This document shows positions 1-4,775 of a DNA stretch of 5,068 bases, one piece after another (position 1 is the first letter of the stretch; every line of letters begins with the position of its first letter). Source of the DNA: HGM11788 sp964654945 (lineage in GTDB: Bacteria > Bacillota > Clostridia > Lachnospirales > CAG-274); NCBI GenBank assembly GCA_964654945.1, contig CAZZLN010000076.1, forward strand, positions 1-5,068, in the 5' to 3' direction. Position numbers and translations under genes: made by a program. Under the pieces are notes generated by a model. That model searched no databases. It was not told where the DNA came from and worked only from the letters and a program-made list of their open reading frames with translations.

Positions 1-33
1 ATAAGCCTTTATGCGGCTTTTAAGTGTTTTTTT
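1..33 (+). terminator. Partial rho-independent terminator of an upstream gene
   Basis: ATAA (1-4) can pair with TTAT (9-12) around a GCCT loop. The following GCGGCTTTT (13-21) would continue the 3' arm if the bases just outside the window were its complement, and a run of seven T lies at 25-31. The visible alternative is a shorter stem, AAGCC (3-7) with GGCTT (15-19), around a 7-base loop. Either way this looks like the end of a transcript entering from the left. The missing 5' arm is inferred, not seen. Confidence 0.5.
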
Positions 34-44
34 CTTTACAAGTG

Positions 45-60
45 TCAAACTCCCGTTTGA
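45..60. terminator. Small hairpin, possible second terminator
   Basis: TCAAAC (45-50) and GTTTGA (55-60) form a perfect 6-bp stem with a TCCC loop. TGTTTATTT follows on the + strand and a T-rich stretch lies upstream. The stem is short and the T-tract is interrupted, so it may be a weak tandem terminator behind the one at 1-33 or simply chance. Nothing else that looks like a gene is visible between 1 and 140. Confidence 0.25.
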
Positions 61-140
61 TGTTTATTTAAAAAAATTAACAGCTCTGAAGCTTTTTTCA
101 AAGATTTCCATAATATTATATAATAAATTGGAATAATCTC

Positions 141-169
141 TTGACAATGCTTAAGTTTAATGATAGAAT
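141..169 (+). promoter_or_regulatory. Sigma-A-type promoter of the leuA T-box transcript
   Basis: A perfect -35 TTGACA (141-146) is followed after exactly 17 bp by -10 TAGAAT (164-169). The TGA at 161-163 provides an extended -10 TGn. Transcription should start near 176, giving a leader of about 320 bases before leuA. This is the best promoter in the window, as expected where control is exerted by downstream attenuation. Confidence 0.85.
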
Positions 170-194
170 AGCTATATCAATAAGGTAACACTAT

Positions 195-440
195 GACAAG
201 GAGTAGTAGGTTATTAAGAAGTTTCAGAGAGCTGCCGCAGGGTGCAAGGCAGTATTTTGATGTAACTGAACTCGCCTTTGAGTGGCTTGGCTGAAATATT
301 AAGTAGGCTAAGACGGAGGCTCACCGATAGAGGAGCGGGATGTGTTAGCATCTGTCAGAGTGCATTGTTTTTCAATGAATTAGAGTGGTACCACGGAGTA
401 TATTATGCCTTCGTCTCTTATATGAGATGAGGCTTTTTTT
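195..440 (+). promoter_or_regulatory. T-box riboswitch, leucine-specific (CTC specifier), controlling leuA
   Basis: The leader RNA senses uncharged tRNA-Leu and lets transcription continue into leuA when leucine is short. The standard T-box parts can be placed. In stem I, AGTA (202-205) lies opposite the specifier region, stem 209-213 pairs with 263-267, an AGAGAG bulge sits at 226-231, and helix CTGCC/GGCAG (232-236 with 248-252) closes a distal loop containing GGTGCAA (241-247). The specifier is CTC (271-273), inside GAACTCGCCTTTGAG. Stem II is 286-292 with 306-312. A IIA/B-type pseudoknot has stem CGG/CCG (314-316, 324-326) and loop GCTC (319-322) pairing GAGC (333-336). Stem III is GATG/CATC (339-342, 349-352). 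The T-box AGAGTGGTACCACGG (382-396) carries bulge TGGTACC. Its TGGT can pair with the ACCA end of a tRNA with discriminator A, as expected for tRNA-Leu. The antiterminator helices are AGAG (382-385) with CTCT (415-418) and ACG (393-395) with CGT (412-414). Confidence 0.95.
407..440 (+). terminator. T-box-regulated intrinsic terminator
   Basis: GCCT-t-CGTCTC (407-417) pairs with GAGATG-AGGC (424-433), with one bulged T and one G-U pair, and is followed by seven T (434-440). Bases 412-418 of its 5' arm are the same bases the antiterminator needs, so the two folds exclude each other. With charged tRNA-Leu this stem forms and stops transcription before leuA. Confidence 0.93.
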
Positions 441-494
441 ATTGCTTCTATTGATAAACTTAAATATAAAGCATATTGAAAGGAGAAAATTACT

Positions 495-2144
495 ATGAAT
501 TTTCAGCGTTACAGACAATTCCCACCGATTGACTTGCCTGAAAGAACCTGGCCGTCAAAAACAATAACAAAAGCACCTATATGGTGCAGTGTTGACCTTA
601 GAGATGGCAATCAGGCACTTGAAAAGCCTATGAACTTAGACCAGAAGATACAATTTTTTAAATATCTTGTTAAAATTGGCTTTAAGGAAATAGAAGTAGG
701 TTTCCCTGCTGCAAGTGACACAGAGTATTTATTTTGTCGTACACTTATTGAACAAAACTTAATTCCTGATGATGTTACAATTCAGGTGCTTACTCAGAGC
801 AGAGAGCATATTATTAAAAGAACCTTTGAAGCATTAAAGGGGGTAAATAAGGCTGTTGTCCATCTTTACAATTCAACTTCTACATTACAGAGAGATGTTG
901 TTTTCAACAAATCACGAAAAGAAATTATTGAGCTTGCAGAATTTGGTGCAAGACTTGTTAAAGAGCTTGCAGAAGAAAATGGAAAGGAACATTTCTTATA
1001 TGAATATTCTCCTGAAAGCTTTTCAGGCACAGAGCTTGATTATGCTGTTGAAATTTCAAACGCAGTGCTTGATATATGGCAGCCAAAGGAAGATAACAAA
1101 GTAATACTTAATCTGCCTAACACAGTTGAAATGTCAACTCCTAATGTTTATGCAGATCAGATTGAATATGTGTGCAATAATATTAAATACAGAGAAAATG
1201 TTATAATAAGTCTTCATGCACATAATGACAGAGGAACTGCTGTTGCAGCAAGTGAGCTTGGCGTTATGGCAGGTGCAGACAGAGTTGAGGGCACATTATT
1301 CGGAAACGGTGAAAGAACAGGAAATGCCGATATTATGACAATGGCTCTTAATATGTTTTCACAGGGTGTTGACCCAGAGCTTGATTTTACAAATATAAAT
1401 GAATGTATTTCTATTTATGAAAGCTCCACAGGTCTTGATGTTCACCCACGTCATCCTTATGCAGGCGATTTAGTATATACTGCTTTTTCCGGCTCTCATC
1501 AGGACGCTATAAAGAAAGGTATGGCAAAAATGATTGACCATCCTGACAGATGGGAAGTGCCTTATCTTCCTATTGACCCTCTTGATGTAGGCAGAAATTA
1601 TGACCCTATTATTAGAATTAACTCACAATCAGGCAAGGGCGGTGTGGCATATATTCTTGAAAGTAATTATGGCTTGCACGTTCCAAAAGGTCAGCAGCAG
1701 AATTTTGGACCTATTGTTACTCAAAAATCTGTTGACCTTGACAAGGAGCTTACGCCTGAAGAAATTTATAATTTATTCCTCGACACATATTATGTAAAAG
1801 AGCCTCTTTCAGTTGTATTCTATACAGAGCATAGCTCAAAGGATAATGTTGACCTTGAATGTGACCTTTTATATAAGGGGCAGCCAATGAAATTAATAGG
1901 CAATGGTAATGGTATTGTAGATGCTTTTTGCAAAGGTTTAATGGATCATTTCAATATTACATTTAATGTTGCAGACTACAGCCAGCATTCTCTTGAATTT
2001 GGCAATAAATCGAGAGCAATTACCTATGTACAGGTTTATGACTGCAACAAAAAGCCATATTTTGGTGTGGGTATGAGTTCAAATACTGCAAAAAGCTCCA
2101 TAAGAGCAATTGTCAGTGCAGTAAATCAGTTTAAGAAAATTTAA
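495..2144 (+). CDS. leuA: 2-isopropylmalate synthase (yeast-like LeuA type)
   Basis: This enzyme catalyses the first committed step of leucine biosynthesis: acetyl-CoA plus 2-oxoisovalerate gives 2-isopropylmalate, in the cytoplasm. The 549 residues fit the longer LeuA family seen in yeast, actinobacteria and some Clostridia. The TIM-barrel catalytic part spans about residues 25-350. It has SVDLRDGNQ (32-40) with Arg36 and metal ligand Asp37, SLHAHNDRG (239-247) with metal-binding His241 and His243, and GNGERTGNAD (270-279) with Asn277. A linker region about 350-425 includes INSQSGKGGVAY (375-386). The C-terminal allosteric domain (about 425-549) has IGNGNGIVDAF (468-478) and GVGMSSNTAKSSIRA (524-538), where leucine feedback would act. 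The ATG is preceded by AAAGGAG (479-485) at good spacing and no earlier in-frame start competes. The gene is single, with no ilv or other leu genes within the window, and sits between its own T-box and a terminator. The T-box specifier supports the assignment independently. No disruption is seen. Confidence 0.96.
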   Translation: MNFQRYRQFPPIDLPERTWPSKTITKAPIWCSVDLRDGNQALEKPMNLDQKIQFFKYLVKIGFKEIEVGFPAASDTEYLFCRTLIEQNLIPDDVTIQVLTQSREHIIKRTFEALKGVNKAVVHLYNSTSTLQRDVVFNKSRKEIIELAEFGARLVKELAEENGKEHFLYEYSPESFSGTELDYAVEISNAVLDIWQPKEDNKVILNLPNTVEMSTPNVYADQIEYVCNNIKYRENVIISLHAHNDRGTAVAASELGVMAGADRVEGTLFGNGERTGNADIMTMALNMFSQGVDPELDFTNINECISIYESSTGLDVHPRHPYAGDLVYTAFSGSHQDAIKKGMAKMIDHPDRWEVPYLPIDPLDVGRNYDPIIRINSQSGKGGVAYILESNYGLHVPKGQQQNFGPIVTQKSVDLDKELTPEEIYNLFLDTYYVKEPLSVVFYTEHSSKDNVDLECDLLYKGQPMKLIGNGNGIVDAFCKGLMDHFNITFNVADYSQHSLEFGNKSRAITYVQVYDCNKKPYFGVGMSSNTAKSSIRAIVSAVNQFKKI

Positions 2145-2150
2145 TGAAAA

Positions 2151-2189
2151 TAACAAAAGAGCTGTCTAAAAAAGTCAGCTCTTTTGTTA
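2151..2189 (+). terminator. Intrinsic terminator after leuA
   Basis: TAACAAAAGAGCTG (2151-2164) and CAGCTCTTTTGTTA (2176-2189) form a perfect 14-bp stem around an 11-base loop, beginning 6 bases after the leuA stop. The 3' arm itself supplies the T-rich tract, and the A-rich 5' arm would give a T-tract on the other strand, so it could work in both directions. It separates leuA from the pectate lyase gene. Confidence 0.9.
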
Positions 2190-2199
2190 TAGGGTCACT

Positions 2200-2216
2200 G
2201 AAACAAAAATTGTTTC
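2200..2216. repeat. 7-3-7 palindrome GAAACAA-AAA-TTGTTTC
   Basis: GAAACAA (2200-2206) and TTGTTTC (2210-2216) are perfect inverted repeats separated by AAA, starting 11 bp after the leuA terminator. The central ACAAAAATTGT is identical to the centre of the palindrome at 4665-4681, which also lies just after a terminator and upstream of an exported-protein gene. It could be an operator half-site pair or a remnant hairpin. Its function is unknown. Confidence 0.5.
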
Positions 2217-2363
2217 TGTATCAGAGATTTACTCTCTATAAAATTTTAGCATTAAAAATCATATATTGCAATAATTTACAGCGAATTTACAAAAATAATT
2301 AAAATTTGTCATTAATATCGACGGAAAATATAAAAGTAAAATTATCTTTTTGTAAAAAAAGTG

Positions 2364-2418
2364 AACAATTTATTATGTCAATTGTATTTTTCAACAATTT
2401 TGTGTATTTGAAATTGTT
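2364..2418. repeat. Two inverted-repeat pairs of AACAATTT/AAATTGTT boxes, possible operator
   Basis: AACAATTT occurs at 2364-2371 and again at 2393-2400. The second copy has a perfect 8-bp inverted partner, AAATTGTT, at 2411-2418 with a 10-bp spacer. The first has the shorter partner AATTGT at 2380-2385. The group lies roughly 50-130 bp upstream of the likely transcription start of the pectate lyase gene, a plausible place for activator or repressor binding. In DNA this AT-rich, short repeats also arise by chance, so the regulatory role is a guess. Confidence 0.35.
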
Positions 2419-2466
2419 AAAAATAACAGTTTTTTAAAAAGAAAATTAAAATAATAAATATATCCA

Positions 2467-2495
2467 TTGTTTTTTTAAAGAAAATGGTGTATTAT
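2467..2495 (+). promoter_or_regulatory. Probable promoter of the pectate lyase gene
   Basis: TTGTTT (2467-2472) is a moderate -35 with TTG intact. It is followed after 17 bp by -10 TATTAT (2490-2495). The predicted start near 2502 gives a short leader of about 40 bases that contains the hairpin at 2505-2520 and the ribosome binding site. The surrounding AT richness offers weaker alternatives, but this is the best-spaced pair close to the gene. Confidence 0.6.
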
Positions 2496-2504
2496 TTAAG
2501 TAAC

Positions 2505-2520
2505 TGCCAAAGCATTGGCA
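2505..2520 (+). other. 5'-UTR hairpin ahead of the pectate lyase gene
   Basis: TGCCAA (2505-2510), loop AGCA (2511-2514) and TTGGCA (2515-2520) form a perfect 6-bp stem with no T-tract, so it is not a terminator. It sits at or very near the predicted 5' end of the mRNA and 8 bases upstream of the Shine-Dalgarno sequence, which stays unpaired. An RNA-stabilising stem or an operator palindrome are both possible. Confidence 0.5.
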
Positions 2521-2541
2521 AAACTTTAGGAGGTAATTATT

Positions 2542-4596
2542 ATGAAAAAGATATTAAAAAGAGCCATAGGCTCAGTTATTGCTTCTGCTCTTATTTTATC
2601 AAGTGTGGCGTTTACAGGCTTTACTTCAGTTTCTGCTGCTGATAATTATATTGCAGAGCAGGGCGGTTGGTTTGAATCAGCTTATGTTGAATGGAACTCA
2701 GTTCCTGATGCAACAGGTTTTGCAGCTTATGTTAAGGGGGCAGCTGAGGCTGACTCTGCTTATGTTCAGCTTGATGATGAGCTTATTAGAAAATACCCTA
2801 CATATTTCAGAGCTGATGCAGTTGGTTTAAAGGCAGGACAGTATGTTATAAAGGTTGTACCATATATTAACGGTGTTCTTGACGAAAGCAAGGCTTTTGT
2901 TTCAGATGCAATTGATGTTATTGAGCATGACCGTTCAGGCTTTGCTTTTGATGCAAAATCTCCAAATAAGACAGCATCAGGCGGTTATAATGATGATGGC
3001 ACTCCTGCTTCAGGGGCTAAGATTATTTACATTACAGAAGATACAAAGGATTCAGTTACTCTTGATGTTGTTGTAAATAGTAACGGCACTGTTCAGACAG
3101 GTACAGGCTTTGCTGAAATTATGTCATTAAGACAAAAGGGTTATGACAAAACTCCTCTTATTATAAGAATGATTGGCAAGGTAACTCCTCCTTCCGGCGT
3201 TAACAGCAGTGGTTATATTCAGGTTAAGGGCTGCTATAATGTTACTGTTGAGGGTATCGGTGAGGACGCAACCTGTGTTGACTGGTCTTATCTTGTAAGA
3301 GATGCAAATAATGTTGAAATAAGAAATTTTGGATTTATGAATTTTCAGGATGACGGTGTTTCTGTTGATACTGATAACTATAATATATGGATTCACAACT
3401 GTGATTTCTTCTATGGCAAGCAGGGCAGCGGAGATAAGATTAAAGGTGATGGCTCAACCGATACAAAGGGTTTTGATTATGTGACAGTATCTTACAATCA
3501 TTATTGGGATTCAGGAAAGTGTAATCTCTGCGGTATGGGTGAAAGTGCAGGTCATATTACATATCATCATAATTGGTATGATTATTCAGACTCAAGACAT
3601 CCAAGAATAAGACAGCATACTGTTCACAGCTATAACAATTTCTTTGACGGCAACTCAAAATATGGTGTTGGTGCTACCACCGGTTCATCTGCTTATGTTG
3701 AAAACAACTATTTCAGAAACTGCAAGCACCCTATGTTAATATCAATGCAGGGTTCTGACTTAATGGATTCTACAGGCTATGACAATGACAATGCCACTTT
3801 CTCAAAGGAAGCAGGCGGTATGATTAAGGCATATAACAATATTATTGAAGGTGCAAGCAATATTGAACTTGGTACAGGCACAGAGCCAATTTACTATGGC
3901 TCATCATCAACATCAGATTCTGCTACTCAATTTGATGCTTACTTAGCAAGCTCAAGAGATGAGAAGGTTCCTTCAACTGTTACTGCTTTAAGCGGCGGTT
4001 CTACATACAATAATTTTGATACAGCTTCTGATATGTACAGTTATAAACTTGATAATCCTGAGGATGTACCTGCAATTGTTTCAGCTTATGCAGGTCGTGT
4101 AAACGGCAGTGATTTCTTTGAGGCAACCGGTACTTCAAGAAGTGATTTTAAGGCTTTAACAGATGTATCATATGATGGTTCAGATCACGTTATTGATTCT
4201 GAATTTAAGGCTGTAATATTGGCTTATGAACCATTATTGGTTTCTATTGGCGGTAAGGATGCAGGCGGTACAGTAGCATCTACTGAATCCTCATCTACAA
4301 CAACAGAAACTACAACTGAAACTACTACAGTAACAACAACAGAAACTACAACAGAAACTACTACAATTGATGAGCCAAATCCACCAACACCTACAGATGT
4401 TTATGGTGATGCAGACGGCAATGGTACGGTAGATGCAAATGATGTTGCACTTGTTGTTCAGCATATTTTAAAGGGTACTGCTCTTAATAATGACACAAAG
4501 TTTGTTGATGTTAATAATGATGGAAAAATTGACACTTCAGATGCTGCAATGATTTTACAGAATGTACTTGATAAGAGCTATAGCCTTCCAAGATAA
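2542..4596 (+). CDS. Secreted dockerin-bearing pectate lyase (PL1 family)
   Basis: This is an extracellular endo-pectate lyase that cleaves de-esterified homogalacturonan by calcium-dependent beta-elimination. Residues 1-32 are a Sec signal peptide (basic start, hydrophobic core, cleavage near SVSA-A). Residues about 34-130 form a beta-rich Fn3-like module starting GGWFESAYVEW. Residues about 137-568 are the PL1 beta-helix, with NIWIHNCDF (281-289), DYVTVSYNH (312-320), ITYHHNWYD (339-347) and SRHPRIR (351-357). By hand alignment to Dickeya PelC, Arg352 is the catalytic base (Arg218), Lys326 and Arg357 match Lys190 and Arg223, and Asp271, Asp303 and Asp307 are calcium ligands. Residues about 579-618 are a Thr/Glu/Pro linker. 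Residues 620-678 are a dockerin with calcium loops DADGNGTVDAND (623-634) and DVNNDGKIDTSD (656-667), each followed by a helix. The dockerin should plug into a scaffoldin cohesin. AGGAGG (2528-2533), 8 bases before the ATG, fixes the start. The gene has its own promoter and terminator. The PL1 subfamily cannot be fixed by eye. Confidence 0.94.
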   Translation: MKKILKRAIGSVIASALILSSVAFTGFTSVSAADNYIAEQGGWFESAYVEWNSVPDATGFAAYVKGAAEADSAYVQLDDELIRKYPTYFRADAVGLKAGQYVIKVVPYINGVLDESKAFVSDAIDVIEHDRSGFAFDAKSPNKTASGGYNDDGTPASGAKIIYITEDTKDSVTLDVVVNSNGTVQTGTGFAEIMSLRQKGYDKTPLIIRMIGKVTPPSGVNSSGYIQVKGCYNVTVEGIGEDATCVDWSYLVRDANNVEIRNFGFMNFQDDGVSVDTDNYNIWIHNCDFFYGKQGSGDKIKGDGSTDTKGFDYVTVSYNHYWDSGKCNLCGMGESAGHITYHHNWYDYSDSRHPRIRQHTVHSYNNFFDGNSKYGVGATTGSSAYVENNYFRNCKHPMLISMQGSDLMDSTGYDNDNATFSKEAGGMIKAYNNIIEGASNIELGTGTEPIYYGSSSTSDSATQFDAYLASSRDEKVPSTVTALSGGSTYNNFDTASDMYSYKLDNPEDVPAIVSAYAGRVNGSDFFEATGTSRSDFKALTDVSYDGSDHVIDSEFKAVILAYEPLLVSIGGKDAGGTVASTESSSTTTETTTETTTVTTTETTTETTTIDEPNPPTPTDVYGDADGNGTVDANDVALVVQHILKGTALNNDTKFVDVNNDGKIDTSDAAMILQNVLDKSYSLPR
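4297..4368 (+). repeat. Two tandem 36-bp repeats coding the Thr/Glu linker
   Basis: Copies at 4297-4332 and 4333-4368 differ at three positions. They encode TTTETTTETTTV and TTTETTTETTTI (residues 586-597 and 598-609). The repeat lies inside the pectate lyase gene, between the catalytic domain and the dockerin. Whole-codon length means that gain or loss of a unit would keep the frame and only change linker length. Such Thr-rich linkers are typical of cellulosomal enzymes and are often glycosylated. Confidence 0.9.
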
Positions 4597-4631
4597 CAAA
4601 TTGTAAAAAATGTACAAAAAAAGTAATTGTT

Positions 4632-4660
4632 AAGACCGTCTTTTAAAGGCGGTCTTTCAT
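4632..4660 (+). terminator. Intrinsic terminator after the pectate lyase gene
   Basis: AAGACCGTC (4632-4640) pairs with GGCGGTCTT (4648-4656), a 9-bp stem with one T-G pair and a TTTTAAA loop, followed by a short interrupted T-tract (TCATATTATT). It begins 35 bases after the stop codon. The GC-rich stem stands out in otherwise AT-rich DNA. Confidence 0.85.
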
Positions 4661-4664
4661 ATTA

Positions 4665-4681
4665 TTCACAAAAATTGTGAA
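4665..4681. repeat. 7-3-7 palindrome TTCACAA-AAA-TTGTGAA
   Basis: TTCACAA (4665-4671) and TTGTGAA (4675-4681) are perfect inverted repeats around AAA, ending about 25 bp upstream of the likely -35 of the next gene. It shares the core ACAAAAATTGT with the palindrome at 2200-2216. Its right edge reads GTGAACAA, which also occurs at 2361-2368 upstream of the pectate lyase. It is a candidate operator, and no known regulator consensus was recognised. Confidence 0.5.
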
Positions 4682-4705
4682 CAAAATGTAAATACATATT
4701 AAATT

Positions 4706-4736
4706 TTGCCCAAGATTTTGAAAAATGTGTTATAAT
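4706..4736 (+). promoter_or_regulatory. Probable extended -10 promoter of the second exported-protein gene
   Basis: A perfect -10 TATAAT (4731-4736) is preceded by TGT (4728-4730), an extended -10. The only -35-like hexamer is TTGCCC (4706-4711) at a long 19-bp spacing. The extended -10 may compensate for it. The start would fall near 4743, leaving about 33 bases before the ATG. Confidence 0.65.
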
Positions 4737-4775
4737 AAATTCATATTTTAAAAATAAAAACAGGAGGAATGTGTA

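Larger units (their letters stand above)
2190..2541. other. AT-rich intergenic region upstream of the pectate lyase gene
   Basis: No plausible gene is visible in these roughly 350 bases, which are strikingly rich in A and T. They contain a 7-3-7 palindrome (2200-2216), an 8-bp direct repeat AATTTACA at 2273-2280 and 2284-2291 (11-bp period), paired AACAATTT/AAATTGTT boxes (2364-2418), a promoter (2467-2495), a 5'-UTR hairpin (2505-2520) and the ribosome binding site AGGAGG (2528-2533). The length and repeat content suggest a regulatory region for the downstream secreted enzyme. That role is inferred. Confidence 0.6.

Noticed and set aside
856..1104. 82-codon + strand open frame inside leuA
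   Set aside because: It lies entirely within the well-supported leuA frame, has no convincing ribosome binding site and encodes no recognisable protein.
1600..1797. 65-codon + strand open frame inside leuA
   Set aside because: Out-of-frame shadow of leuA with low-complexity, Leu-rich translation and no start signal.
2413..2435. ATTGTTA-AAAA-TAACAGT hairpin followed by T-run, resembling a terminator
   Set aside because: The stem is nearly all A-T with one G-T pair and there is no gene directly upstream to terminate. It overlaps the AAATTGTT box and is more likely a product of base composition.
2190..2541. Possible small RNA gene or riboswitch in the AT-rich gap
   Set aside because: No recognisable aptamer motif, paired stems of useful size or promoter-terminator pair enclosing a separate transcript was found.
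2579..3076. Two Leu/Met-rich + strand open frames (83 and 73 codons) inside the lyase gene
   Set aside because: Their composition is what results from reading the lyase codons in another frame. They are not real membrane proteins.
3127..3396. 89-codon - strand open frame opposite the lyase gene
   Set aside because: It is antisense to the conserved catalytic domain, lacks a ribosome binding site and shows no recognisable motif.
4297..4368. Tandem repeats considered as a CRISPR array
   Set aside because: The units are directly adjacent with no spacers and encode an in-frame Thr/Glu linker.
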